The notes below the pieces were generated by a model that saw only the letters and a program-made list of their open reading frames with translations, was not told where the DNA came from and ran no database searches. From JBFJKD01 sp041600415 (lineage in GTDB: Bacteria; Pseudomonadota; Gammaproteobacteria; Pseudomonadales; Porticoccaceae), in assembly GCA_041600415.1 (NCBI GenBank), contig JBFIKF010000005.1, positions 124,001-188,000 of the forward strand: 64,000 bases of DNA, written 5' to 3'. Both the position numbers and the translations under genes were made by a program. Positions 16,928 to 25,635 of this stretch are shown here, piece after piece. Position 1 is the stretch's first letter. Each line of letters begins with the position of its first letter.

Positions 16928-18252
16928 TGAAAATGGATGTACAGGGGAGGCAACAGAACAGTATTGGAGTTGCTCAAAACGGGGGTTTTGTGGCCCTGTT
17001 GCTGTGGCTAGGGCTGGCGACCTGCGTAGCCATGGCGACGGAAACAATGGAGACAGAGTTGTCCGAGCAGACAAAACTCCAGGACCGAAGAGCATCCCCA
17101 GGGGCTGCACACCACGCGCGCTTGGACCCCGTTGATCCCGCTGGCAACCCAGCGATGGCAGGGCAAGCCATAGCGGCACCCGCAACAGATTTTACGATAC
17201 TTGGGGAACAGGTCGCGCCCGGCGTGGTTCGCCAATTAAACTGGACAGCCAGTCAAAACTACGCGGGCATGGGTTTACGTGCGCCGGTGTTGGTCGCCAA
17301 TGGGCGCTACCCGGGCAAAGTGTTGTGCCTGACCGGCGCGATACATGGAGATGAAATAAACGGCGTCGAAATTGTGCGGCGTATACTTAATGAAGTAGTG
17401 GTCGAACGGCTGCGGGGGACTTTGGTGGGGGTGCCCATTGTCAATACCCATGGTTTTGAACGCTCCCATCGTTACCTTGAGGATCGGCGGGATTTAAATC
17501 GTAGCTTTCCAGGCCAACCTTACGGCAGTTCCGCAGCCCGTATTGCCCATTCATTGTTTTCGCAGATAGTTGCCCGCTGTGATGTGCTGGTCGATATTCA
17601 CACCGGCACCGCGGGGCATACGCGCCTGGCACAGGTGCGCGCTGATCTCGGTAACGCAAAGGTCGCGGCTCTGATTGAGGGGTTCGGCGCCATGCCTGTG
17701 GTCGCGTCCATGCCGTCACCTGGCAGTTTGCGCGGTGCTGCGGCCAATACGGGCATTGCGGCGGTCACCCTCGAAGTCGGCGAACCTGGTCGATTACAGA
17801 CCGCGCTTATTGAGGGCGGCGTCAGGTCGATCAACAGTCTTATGTGGTTTCTGAATATGACGCCCGCGCCCACAGAGTGGCGTATCGAGCAGTCTGTGCA
17901 GGTGCTATACAGGAGCCTGTTTAAAGTGCGCGCCCCCAGGGGCGGTATGCTGATAACCAGTGTTCAGGTCGGCGATAGCGTAGCAAGTGGCGAAATTCTG
18001 GCGACTATCGTTGATCCGGTCCAGAATGTGAAAACGACGATACACGCTCCCGATCAAGGGCGTGTACTGGGCATGGCCCTCAGTCAGATGGTGGTGCCAG
18101 GTTTTACACTTTTTCAGCTGGGTATTGAAGAGACAAATGTTAACCGGAAAGCGGAGTCCGCCGTCAGTTCTGCAGGCGCAAGTGTCGAATTTGTTGCCGA
18201 TACTGTCTCACTAGTGGCTGCCGACATTCAATCAAGTGTCACTGCGCGGTAA
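16927..18252 (+). CDS. Exported AstE/aspartoacylase-type zinc carboxypeptidase-like protein, copy 1
   Basis: A 441-residue M14-clan protein of the succinylglutamate desuccinylase/aspartoacylase family. Zinc ligands are seen in GAIHGDEINGVEI (His and Glu) and DIHTG (His), with a candidate catalytic Glu in TLEVGEPG. An N-terminal hydrophobic segment (about 24-36) suggests export or membrane anchoring. The C-terminal part (VRAPRGGMLITSVQVGDSVA...GRVLGMA) resembles the beta-barrel tail found in many such deacylases. The substrate is unknown; members remove acyl groups from amino acids. GTG 16927 overlaps the leader ORF stop; ATG 16933 is an alternative. A close paralogue follows. Confidence 0.82.
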   Translation: MKMDVQGRQQNSIGVAQNGGFVALLLWLGLATCVAMATETMETELSEQTKLQDRRASPGAAHHARLDPVDPAGNPAMAGQAIAAPATDFTILGEQVAPGVVRQLNWTASQNYAGMGLRAPVLVANGRYPGKVLCLTGAIHGDEINGVEIVRRILNEVVVERLRGTLVGVPIVNTHGFERSHRYLEDRRDLNRSFPGQPYGSSAARIAHSLFSQIVARCDVLVDIHTGTAGHTRLAQVRADLGNAKVAALIEGFGAMPVVASMPSPGSLRGAAANTGIAAVTLEVGEPGRLQTALIEGGVRSINSLMWFLNMTPAPTEWRIEQSVQVLYRSLFKVRAPRGGMLITSVQVGDSVASGEILATIVDPVQNVKTTIHAPDQGRVLGMALSQMVVPGFTLFQLGIEETNVNRKAESAVSSAGASVEFVADTVSLVAADIQSSVTAR

Positions 18253-18699
18253 TTTCGAGGGCAACAACGCCGTGATATTTTTTTGCCATCCCCCAAGAAA
18301 GGTTCACCGTCACGCAGCGTATTATCGGCTGTGCGTCGCGCAGAACAATTAGTATTCGGGGTCGGGCGTTCCACAGGACTATGCCACTATTCGCCGCATT
18401 CCTGCGCCGCGCTATCGTATCGCTCGCATTCAAACAGTGACTTGTGCCGCTTGCTCATTTACTATGCGTAACAGCTTGCGTGTTACTGTTAATGGTTCTC
18501 TGTGCAGTTGAAGTGCATCGAAATGACACAAAAGTACGTGCAGATTGAACACCTGAATAAAGTACCCACGACTAAGAGCTGGTGGTGTTTTCAGCAGGTG
18601 TTGCAATGGATTTCGTTGCTTATTTGTGAGCTGGACAATTCAAAAAATTGGGCGCCGTCAAAATTGGTTATAGCGAGTTTAAAAAATACTTCTCTAAAA
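18253..18699. other. Spacer between the two metallopeptidase paralogues
   Basis: This 447-base interval contains an open frame (from GTG 18502) continuous with the second paralogue, but its residues (rich in Lys, Trp, Cys, without order) do not resemble the first copy's N-terminus. I therefore treat it as mostly untranslated. No terminator or promoter is clear; a 3-bp GGC/GCC hairpin before a T run at about 18282-18288 is too weak to call. Confidence 0.4.
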
Positions 18700-19926
18700 A
18701 TGCCGCTCAGTCTGGCGATTATGTTGGCAGCGGTCCTGGTGAGCGGCGTTAGCCTGAGCTCAACCGCTGAGGTTGTCCCGCTGACCGAGGATTTATCGAC
18801 GGGTGGCGGGGAAATAGCAGGCGAAAAAACTCCTGACCCCCGCTTGCCAATAGAAGTGCTGGGGTCGACGATTGATCCCGGCACGAGTGCGCAGCTTCTG
18901 TGGTCGGCCAGTCAAAATTACTCGGGCATGGAAATCGCAACGCCGGTGCTGGTTGCACACGGCGCAAAAACGGGCAAAGTATTGTGCCTGACCGCTGCCA
19001 TTCACGGTGACGAAATCAATGGCGTTGAGATTGTCCGGCGAGTATTTCACAAAATTGATCCCAAAAAATTGCGCGGCTCTCTGATTGGTGTGCCGATTGT
19101 CAATTTGCATGGTTTTGAAAGAAGCTACCGCTATTTGACTGATCGTCGGGATCTCAATCGCTATTTTCCCGGTCATCCGAGTGGCAGCTCTGCATCGCGT
19201 ATCGCCCACTCGTTTTTCACCCAGGTGATTAAACATTGTGATGCGTTAGTGGATTTGCATACCGGTTCATTTCGCCGCACTAATCTGCCGCAACTGCGCG
19301 CCGATCTGGGCAATGTCGATGTCGCAGAATTGACCGGTGGTTTCGGCGCTACCGCCGTATTGCACGACGTCGGCGGGGAAGGCACGCTGCGCCGTGCCGC
19401 CACGGAAGCTGGAATACCGGCGGTAACGATTGAAGCCGGTGAGCCCATGCGCCTGCAATCCAGGGATGTGGCACACGGTGTCAAAGCGATTGAAAGTTTG
19501 ATGGCATCCCTGGGCATGGTCAAAAAGAAGTGGCGTTGGCGCGAGCCCCAGCCCGTGTACTACGAGTCAATCTGGGTGCGTGCCGGACACGGCGGTATTC
19601 TTCTGGCGGCAATAAAACTGGGTGAAGAAGTCGAAGCGGGTCAGTTACTGGGTACGGTGACCGATCCCATCACGAATAGTCGAATTCGCCTTGTCGCGCC
19701 GATAGGTGGGCGGGTACTGGGCATGGCCCTGAACCAGATGGTGATGCCGGGGTTCGCCGTTTTCAGAATTGGAATTCCGCGCGACGAAGAAGATCTGGTT
19801 CTGGACGCGGATCTCCCCATAAAGAAAAGCGCCAATACAGATTCCGTTTCCATTCCTGAGGAGGAGCGCGATGAGGGTATTCCCGCCGCGATGGAGCCTG
19901 CTGAAGGTGATCACGCCGACGAGTAG
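18700..19926 (+). CDS. Exported AstE/aspartoacylase-type zinc carboxypeptidase-like protein, copy 2
   Basis: This protein is strongly similar to the preceding gene across its whole core: same AIHGDEINGVEIVRR zinc motif, GVPIVN.HGFERS.RYL.DRRDLNR.FPG block, DLHTG and TIEAGEP. Starting at ATG 18700 it has a clean signal peptide (MPLSLAIMLAAVLVSGVSLSS), making it periplasmic or secreted, and about 408 residues. The frame is open back to GTG 18502, which would add 66 unlikely residues. The acidic C-terminus (EEERDEGIPAAMEPAEGDHADE) is unlike copy 1. Tandem duplication with divergence at the ends suggests related but distinct substrates. Function is inferred from family only. Confidence 0.82.
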   Translation: MPLSLAIMLAAVLVSGVSLSSTAEVVPLTEDLSTGGGEIAGEKTPDPRLPIEVLGSTIDPGTSAQLLWSASQNYSGMEIATPVLVAHGAKTGKVLCLTAAIHGDEINGVEIVRRVFHKIDPKKLRGSLIGVPIVNLHGFERSYRYLTDRRDLNRYFPGHPSGSSASRIAHSFFTQVIKHCDALVDLHTGSFRRTNLPQLRADLGNVDVAELTGGFGATAVLHDVGGEGTLRRAATEAGIPAVTIEAGEPMRLQSRDVAHGVKAIESLMASLGMVKKKWRWREPQPVYYESIWVRAGHGGILLAAIKLGEEVEAGQLLGTVTDPITNSRIRLVAPIGGRVLGMALNQMVMPGFAVFRIGIPRDEEDLVLDADLPIKKSANTDSVSIPEEERDEGIPAAMEPAEGDHADE

Positions 19927-20107
19927 AATTTTTCTGGTGTGAGTGTCAGGCACCTGTGGAATTTGAAGCCTGTGCAATTAGAAAAAAGTGTGGTTCCCAA
20001 AAGTTTTCAGGGTTTGACTGGTCAAGTAGAATAACGAACAATTGCTCAACCCCGTTGCGGGAAAAAATGGTTGCTGTTATAGAATAATCTAAAAATCAGG
20101 AGAGAAT

Positions 20108-20809
20108 ATGAACAAATCAGATCAGGCGGTCGGCGTGGTAGACCGTATTGCCGCAGCGGCCCTGGAAGCAGCCAAATCCTGGCCCTGGGTTCTCGATCCG
20201 CTGACCAAAGCCGCCGGACAGGCTTACATTTTGCAACATATTTTACGCAATCGATTTTTCAGTGCAGTCATGCGCCCCGCGTGGATGAGTCGCTGTCCGG
20301 ATCTGAAAATTGTGCGCAAGACCATTGGCCAGATGAACGAGGAGCTGGTCTACGATCCGGCGATTAAAGTGGCGCATACGACTATTTTGTGGCAAATGGG
20401 GCGCAATGTGGGTCTTACCGATGAACAGATGGATAATGTGCAGCCGGAACTGGGTACTGCCGCATCTTTTGCCATTATGGAAAATCTGGCTCGCAACTGG
20501 CACTGGACGGTGGGCTGGCTGGGGTCATCCATCGACGAGTTTGTGTTGGTGCAATTGGCGGAGCACAATTTTCGACCGGAAAAATGGAAGCAGGCGTTTG
20601 GGCTGACTGATGAGCAGGTCTTCTTTTTTGACTACCATCTGACCGCCGATATGGAACATGCGGGGAAGAAAGTTTGGCGTCCCATGCAGGATCATCTGAC
20701 GCCGGTGATTGAGGCGGAAATATTGCGTTCACTGCCGCTGCTACTGGAATCTCATCGCTTATTTTATGAAGGGGTTACGGCGCAGGCGCGGCGTATTGAA
20801 GCAGCTTAA
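20108..20809 (+). CDS. Haem-oxygenase-like (TENA/PqqC-type) iron-containing redox enzyme
   Basis: A 233-residue all-helical protein of the iron-containing redox enzyme/PqqC-like group. Candidate metal ligands occur at the spacing typical of the haem-oxygenase-like diiron oxidases: Glu79 or Glu80 with His90, then Glu144, and the C-terminal FDYHLTADMEHAGKKVW segment with Asp181 and His184. Known members carry out unusual oxidations such as C-C bond cleavage, N-oxygenation or desaturation; which reaction occurs here cannot be read from sequence. The start has AGGAGAG six bases upstream. The gene converges on the aromatic-catabolism operon, with 33 bases between stops, so a functional link is possible but not shown. 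Confidence 0.75.
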   Translation: MNKSDQAVGVVDRIAAAALEAAKSWPWVLDPLTKAAGQAYILQHILRNRFFSAVMRPAWMSRCPDLKIVRKTIGQMNEELVYDPAIKVAHTTILWQMGRNVGLTDEQMDNVQPELGTAASFAIMENLARNWHWTVGWLGSSIDEFVLVQLAEHNFRPEKWKQAFGLTDEQVFFFDYHLTADMEHAGKKVWRPMQDHLTPVIEAEILRSLPLLLESHRLFYEGVTAQARRIEAA

Positions 20810-20842
20810 TAAGCATTCTGCAAAGTTTCCAGGAGTCTGGAT

Positions 20843-21706
20843 TCAAGCATACAGGCCGCTGCGGATCGCGGCGATAAAGCTTAGCACGGCGCGGTTAAAA
20901 TCATCGGGATTTTCCAGCGCTATATAATGTCCGCAGTCCGGCAAGATTACCCCGTGACAGTTCGGGTAGTCGCGTTTCATCGCTGCGATATTTTTACCCG
21001 GAGCGGGGTCCTGCTCTCCCATCAACATTAGCATGGGCACCTGATGAGTGTTAAAGGCGTCGACGATGCGCTGTTTGTCCGCCGGGCGCATTAACGGGAA
21101 GTTAAGAAAAGTGATGGGGGATGTTTCGCTGTACATCTGTTTAAACAGGGCCATGATATGGGGACTATTAAGCACCTTGTCACCCCAGAAGGTTCTGGTT
21201 TGTTTGCGTGCCTCGAATACCGCGTCCATGCCTTCCTTGCGCGCGACGTCGTGTAGTTTAATAAATCCCGCTCTCAATTCTTCGCTAAGGCCGTCAAATA
21301 GACCCTGACCATCTGGTGTCGCGAGTAATTCACAGCCCACCGGAATAATTGCCTTGACCATTTCCGGGTGCCGCGCATAGAAAGTGCTGACCGTACTCAC
21401 TCCCCAGTAGGCCTGACCCAGTAGATAGCAGGACTCTACCCCCAGATGCTTTAGTAACTGATAGAGATCTTCCGCGGTATTCTCGTAGGTGTAATAGGCA
21501 GGGGCTTCGTCCTGGGTGAGTGCTTTGGAGGAGCGGCCGTGCCCACGCAAATCGAAACGGATGGTGCGAAAGTGCTGTGCATATACGTGAAAATTGAAGT
21601 CGTAGCTGTGCAGATTCGCGATGACGTTATGCACCAGCACGAGGGGTTCCCCCGCACCGGCTTCCTCGTAGAAAATCTCAATACCATTAACCTTTGCAAT
21701 GGGCAT
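20843..21706 (-). CDS. Alpha/beta-hydrolase fold protein lacking the nucleophile
   Basis: A 287-residue alpha/beta-hydrolase fold protein, last gene of the minus-strand catabolic operon. The strand-turn-helix elbow reads LLGQAYWGVS, so the nucleophile position (residue 99) is Ala instead of Ser, Cys or Asp. The codon is GCC. The acid (Asp233, GEQDPAP) and base (His260, DCGHYIALENPDDF) remain. The oxyanion region is VHNVIANLHSY rather than HGxP. It is therefore unlikely to be an ordinary esterase or C-C hydrolase. Nucleophile-free members of this fold include cofactor-independent dioxygenases, lyases and binding proteins. Start: ATG at 21706, giving MPIAKVNGIEIFYEE. Confidence 0.82.
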   Translation of the reverse strand: MPIAKVNGIEIFYEEAGAGEPLVLVHNVIANLHSYDFNFHVYAQHFRTIRFDLRGHGRSSKALTQDEAPAYYTYENTAEDLYQLLKHLGVESCYLLGQAYWGVSTVSTFYARHPEMVKAIIPVGCELLATPDGQGLFDGLSEELRAGFIKLHDVARKEGMDAVFEARKQTRTFWGDKVLNSPHIMALFKQMYSETSPITFLNFPLMRPADKQRIVDAFNTHQVPMLMLMGEQDPAPGKNIAAMKRDYPNCHGVILPDCGHYIALENPDDFNRAVLSFIAAIRSGLYA

Positions 21707-21750
21707 AACTGACTCCCGAAAAGAGGGTTGTTAAAGTTTTCAAGTCGCGC

Positions 21751-22707
21751 TCAGATATCGCCGAGATTAAACGCGATACCGGCGATGCCGGTGAGCCACG
21801 CCGATGTGGGTTCATAAAAAATAGTTTCTGCTCCAAGGTTTGGCAGGATTCCGGCCAGCGTCGCCCAGTTGCGAATTTCCTGCCCACCATTGCCCGCGTG
21901 CTCGTCGATATAGTCATAACTGTAGGTGGCCAGTTGTGCGTGTTTTGCGGTTTCGAACAGGGATAATATTTCCCGATCAAAGGCCTGATTGATGCGTCCG
22001 CTTCCCCGCTTTCCCCAGTCGGCCATTTCATTCTGGATTTTGGCCTGCAGCTCGGGAAAGGATTGATAGCGTCCACGGGAAACATAGCGCAGCCAGTCGC
22101 TGGTTGAATCACTGTCGCCACAAGCGCGCCAGTCCCGCAGGGGCACTGTATGGGACAACCCGCCGGTGGCAATCAACGCCACCCGAAAATTGTCCTCCAG
22201 TAACTCAATACATTCCCGTAGTCCAGCACCCAGTTGCATACAGCGTGCTACGGTCGGCAACGGGGGCGCCACACAGTTCTGGAACAGGGGCACTACCGGA
22301 ATATCTGCGTTGGGCATCAGCAGGTGTACTGGTGTCATAAAGGCGTGATCCAGTGGCATGTCGCGGGAGTAGGCGACGTCAAAACCTCGGTCCAGCAACC
22401 CTTCCAGTATGTGCTGCGCTGGCTCGCCGGGGATCGCCAACGCGTAGGACGGAATGCCGGCATCGCCCCAGCCGGTGCTGGTATTTCCCAGGCCGAGACA
22501 AAATGCCGGCATATTGTCGATAAAGAAACTCTGGTAATGGTCGCTACCAATCAGCAACACGAAATCCGGGCGGGAAGCATACAGCCGCCGGGAAATTTCC
22601 CCGTAACCGGCTGCCACCCGCTCGCGGGTATCCTGCGGTGCGGTGTCCCAGGCGCGCAACATAAATGCGGCATGGCTAACCGCAAAGGCAGAAACGATGG
22701 TGGCCAT
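21751..22707 (-). CDS. MhpB-like type III extradiol ring-cleavage dioxygenase
   Basis: A 318-residue LigB-superfamily dioxygenase that cleaves catecholic rings next to the diol using Fe(II). The four conserved histidine motifs of the MhpB group are visible: VSHAAF (His12), GSDHYQSFF (His57), PLDHAF (His121) and TGGLSHTVPL (His186). The stretch DNMPAFCLGLG parallels the MhpB family's DVMPPFCLGVG. The predicted substrate is a catechol or dihydroxyphenylpropionate-like compound, but not fixed. It is 11 bases downstream of the C-C hydrolase gene, the enzyme that normally uses its product. Confidence 0.85.
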   Translation of the reverse strand: MATIVSAFAVSHAAFMLRAWDTAPQDTRERVAAGYGEISRRLYASRPDFVLLIGSDHYQSFFIDNMPAFCLGLGNTSTGWGDAGIPSYALAIPGEPAQHILEGLLDRGFDVAYSRDMPLDHAFMTPVHLLMPNADIPVVPLFQNCVAPPLPTVARCMQLGAGLRECIELLEDNFRVALIATGGLSHTVPLRDWRACGDSDSTSDWLRYVSRGRYQSFPELQAKIQNEMADWGKRGSGRINQAFDREILSLFETAKHAQLATYSYDYIDEHAGNGGQEIRNWATLAGILPNLGAETIFYEPTSAWLTGIAGIAFNLGDI

Positions 22708-22717
22708 GGTGTGGCGG

Positions 22718-23578
22718 CTACTCGACGTCGAAGAAAAATTTTAGTGCGACGCGATTAAAATTATCCGGCTCGTCGTTTTGCACTACATGTCCGGAGTCCT
22801 CAAACCATTCGAACGAAGCATTGGGCAGCAGATTTTTTAGCTCGTCCGCCATTTCCGCCGTCGCAAATACGTCGTGTCGACCCCAGATAAAGTGCATGGG
22901 TATGTCGAGATGGGGTAAACGCTGGCGCAGATCGAACCACTGTGCCGCCTGTGGGTCGTTCAGCCGCTTGTCGCGAAAGAAATTCAGGAACGATTCCTGT
23001 ACTTCACCCACCCCCGGCAGTTGTGCGTACTGAAAACGTTTTTCCAGTTTTTCCGGTTTTATGCGTTCCGGATGGTGCTGAATACCCGACAGAAAATTAA
23101 GTAATCCCTCCTTGGTACCATCGTAAGCCACCAGTTTTTTCATACCGGGGGTCATGCCCATCTCAATGCCCATTCCGGCGGCAATGGTGCCGCTACTCAC
23201 CAGCAACAGTTTTTCTACTCGACCCGGATTATCCAGAGCGTAGCGTGCGGCGACGTAGGCCCCCATGGAATTTCCGGCGAGATACACTTTGTCCAGGCAC
23301 AGGGTATCAATAAAGCGCGCCAGGTGTTCCGTAAAAAAAACGTGGGAAAATTCTTTATCCATGGGTTTGTCGCTCAGCCCGAAGCCGATCTGGTCGACGG
23401 CAATGGCGCGACCGTGCTCGCCAATAACGCCGATATTGTTGCCCCAGCCAAACTCCCCGGCGGCCCCGGGTCCGCCGCCATGCACCATAATCACGGGGAT
23501 GCCGTCACCCCATTCGATGTAGTGGGTTTTATAGGGACCGACGCGCACAAAACGGGAGACAAAGGGATCGCGATTCAC
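22718..23578 (-). CDS. MhpC/BphD-like C-C bond hydrolase (meta-cleavage product hydrolase)
   Basis: A 286-residue alpha/beta-hydrolase with the complete triad: Ser104 (AGNSMGAYVA), Asp236 (WGRHDVF) and His264 (DSGHVVQND). The HGGGPGAAGEFGW oxyanion loop and GNSMG elbow are typical of hydrolases that cleave 2-hydroxy-6-oxo-dienoate ring-fission products. It lies between the SDR and MhpB-like genes with gaps of 21 and 10 bases, so it is cotranscribed and probably acts directly after ring cleavage. Confidence 0.87.
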   Translation of the reverse strand: MNRDPFVSRFVRVGPYKTHYIEWGDGIPVIMVHGGGPGAAGEFGWGNNIGVIGEHGRAIAVDQIGFGLSDKPMDKEFSHVFFTEHLARFIDTLCLDKVYLAGNSMGAYVAARYALDNPGRVEKLLLVSSGTIAAGMGIEMGMTPGMKKLVAYDGTKEGLLNFLSGIQHHPERIKPEKLEKRFQYAQLPGVGEVQESFLNFFRDKRLNDPQAAQWFDLRQRLPHLDIPMHFIWGRHDVFATAEMADELKNLLPNASFEWFEDSGHVVQNDEPDNFNRVALKFFFDVE

Positions 23579-23599
23579 AATATTTTCCTTCGGTTGGGT

Positions 23600-24493
23600 C
23601 TAGTAATCGATTTTAATATCGTCCACGGGGTCCCCAAAGCGGTGGGGCTGCAACGTTTCCAGAATTTGCTCGGTGTTGACGCCACTGTGCTTGCCGGGTT
23701 GCCAGGGCCAGTACTTGCCCCGCGCGCCACCGTCCAGGGGAATGTCCGTTGCGGTGATAAAAGCAGACTCGTCGGAGGCCAGAAACACCGCGGTATTGGC
23801 GATATCCCTGGCGTTGCAGAAGCGTCCCAGCGGAATGCCCTGCAGGAAATCATCCGCGGACATATTATGGGGCCCGCGAATACGCGGGTTCAGCATTTTG
23901 GCGGGATACTGCCAGAACAGGTGGTCCATAAAGGTCGGACTGATGGTGTTAACGCGAATTCTAAATTCCGCCAGTTCCATGGCGGCAGCGCGACAATAAT
24001 TTAACAGCCCGGCCTTGGCCGCGCTGTAACCGGAATTACCCGCCTCCCCCTGGTGTCCCGCGTCAGAAATGATATGAATAATGGAACCTTTCACGCCCTT
24101 GTCGACCATGGCCCGCGCGGTGTATTTGGTGGTCAGCATGCCGCCGGTGAGATAGCCCTTGATCTGCCGGTTCCAGTCGTGGAGATTAAAGTCCATAACC
24201 GAGTGTCGATACTGGTTGCCCACCTGATTGAACATAATATCCACCCGGCCATAGTGGTCGACCGCCTGGTCGACGATAGCGCGGGCTTGCGTTTCTTCCG
24301 TAGGATCTCCGGTGATGGCAAAGGCGTCGAAGCCCTTCGCGGTGAGATATGCGACCGCTTTGTCGGCCACTTCCTGTTTGTAGTCACAGATGGCGACTTT
24401 AGCGCCCTCCTGGGCGAAGCCGTGGGCGCAGGTCCCTGCAATGTGCGGGCTGCCCCCGAACACCAACGCCACCCGATCTTTTAATCTGTCCAT
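23600..24493 (-). CDS. Short-chain dehydrogenase/reductase, probable dihydrodiol or alcohol dehydrogenase
   Basis: A 297-residue SDR. The cofactor loop is GGSPHIAG, a variant of TGxxxGxG, followed by DYKQ at the end of beta2, where Asp favours NAD. The catalytic set Ser (HIISDAG), Tyr and Lys (GYSAAKAG) is intact. In an operon with a Rieske oxygenase and an extradiol enzyme, conversion of a cis-dihydrodiol to a catechol is the natural suggestion, but sequence alone does not prove it. The ATG at 24493 has GAGGG eight bases upstream; the longer open frame to 24595 overlaps the previous gene and is not needed. Confidence 0.85.
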   Translation of the reverse strand: MDRLKDRVALVFGGSPHIAGTCAHGFAQEGAKVAICDYKQEVADKAVAYLTAKGFDAFAITGDPTEETQARAIVDQAVDHYGRVDIMFNQVGNQYRHSVMDFNLHDWNRQIKGYLTGGMLTTKYTARAMVDKGVKGSIIHIISDAGHQGEAGNSGYSAAKAGLLNYCRAAAMELAEFRIRVNTISPTFMDHLFWQYPAKMLNPRIRGPHNMSADDFLQGIPLGRFCNARDIANTAVFLASDESAFITATDIPLDGGARGKYWPWQPGKHSGVNTEQILETLQPHRFGDPVDDIKIDY

Positions 24494-24503
24494 GGCGATG
24501 CCC

Positions 24504-25565
24504 TCACTTGACGTCAAACAGGGTGGTGACGAAGTTGTCGTTACACACCCAGGTGGGCTGAAAATCAGCGTATTGAGGTTTGCTGCCCAGTTCACTCATG
24601 GCCCCAGCCAGGACGATGGTCACCAGTAATTCCCACTGGGCGTGTTGTTCCATTTCCTCAAATGTCCAGGTGTCCCCCCAATCGGTGAAATTCCCCGCTT
24701 GCCACTGTGCAAAGCGCCGGCCGTCTGCTTCCACGTCCGGGTGAATACGCTCCTGATCTACCCCGGCGTCGTTGGCGTGGGACCAGTCGACGCCAGCCAC
24801 GATGGCCACGCGCCACGGACTGTCGCGGTAGGCCAGGGCAATTTCCCGGCCGAGGTCGAATGCCTCCCCTGGCGAGAGTGGCGTGTCGCTGCGGGTTCGG
24901 TCCCAGGGGGAAAGCCCCTCCTCGTTGCGGGTGCGTCCCAGACGAAAGGGATCGATGCCGAGGGGCACCACAGGCGTTGCATATTCCTGTCGATCCCAGT
25001 CCAGGTGCACGGCGGTCGCGATGGCGTTGTGCCCGAGACCATTGGGGTGAATGGGTGTGGGCACCACTCGGGGATCCATGCCGCGCTGCTGCAGTTTGCG
25101 AGCGAGGTGGTTGGCGGCATCCGGGTGGCCGTGAAAAATATCGATCCGATCCGGGTCTTCTTCGAAGTAATTGCTGCGAAAAAACGTCCACAGGTTATAG
25201 GGGGTCACCTGCACCGCCCCGTGACTGTGAATCCAGAATTTGGGACGCTCCGCGCCATCAAAGGTTTCGGCGACATCCCGGTACAGATTGAGTATCAGGT
25301 CTGGCTTAAACTCATCCAGCGCTGCGCGCAACTTACGAAACTGTTTGATCTGCGCCTGCTGAATACGTGCGCCGGCACTGCGGCCCTGATCCTGGTCGCT
25401 ACCCCATTCCTCGCGCATTGGTTGCGGCCAGTTGGCCTGGTCCCGCAAGTGCGGTTTGTCACGCCAGCCCCAGGCCAGATTGCCGTGCAGCACCCAGGGC
25501 ATATTGTCCGGCTTCATCCGTAAAAACGGAAAGTCGGCTACGGTTAAACCCATAATTTCTGACAC
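24504..25565 (-). CDS. Second LigB-like extradiol dioxygenase subunit with altered iron site
   Basis: A 353-residue protein of the LigB/DODA-type superfamily. GLGHNAIATAVHLDWD (His179) and VAGVDWSHAND (His263) match the third and fourth histidine motifs of extradiol enzymes. Where its operon mate has GSDHYQSFF, it reads LYRDVAETF, so the second iron-ligand His appears replaced by Val98. It may be a non-catalytic partner subunit, as with the inactive subunit of 2-aminophenol 1,6-dioxygenase, or use His113/His115 (WIHSHG) instead. The start is GTG with AGGAGGA five bases upstream. The next gene starts ten bases downstream. Confidence 0.78.
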   Translation of the reverse strand: MSEIMGLTVADFPFLRMKPDNMPWVLHGNLAWGWRDKPHLRDQANWPQPMREEWGSDQDQGRSAGARIQQAQIKQFRKLRAALDEFKPDLILNLYRDVAETFDGAERPKFWIHSHGAVQVTPYNLWTFFRSNYFEEDPDRIDIFHGHPDAANHLARKLQQRGMDPRVVPTPIHPNGLGHNAIATAVHLDWDRQEYATPVVPLGIDPFRLGRTRNEEGLSPWDRTRSDTPLSPGEAFDLGREIALAYRDSPWRVAIVAGVDWSHANDAGVDQERIHPDVEADGRRFAQWQAGNFTDWGDTWTFEEMEQHAQWELLVTIVLAGAMSELGSKPQYADFQPTWVCNDNFVTTLFDVK

Positions 25566-25635
25566 TTATCCTCCTGGTTTTTTTATGTTTTTCTATGCTG
25601 TTACCGCGCGGGTAATGGGGATTGGCCGGCCCGCG

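Noticed and set aside
23324..24004. 226-residue plus-strand ORF
   Set aside because: It lies opposite the C-C hydrolase and SDR genes, both with full catalytic motifs; the plus frame has no recognisable domain.
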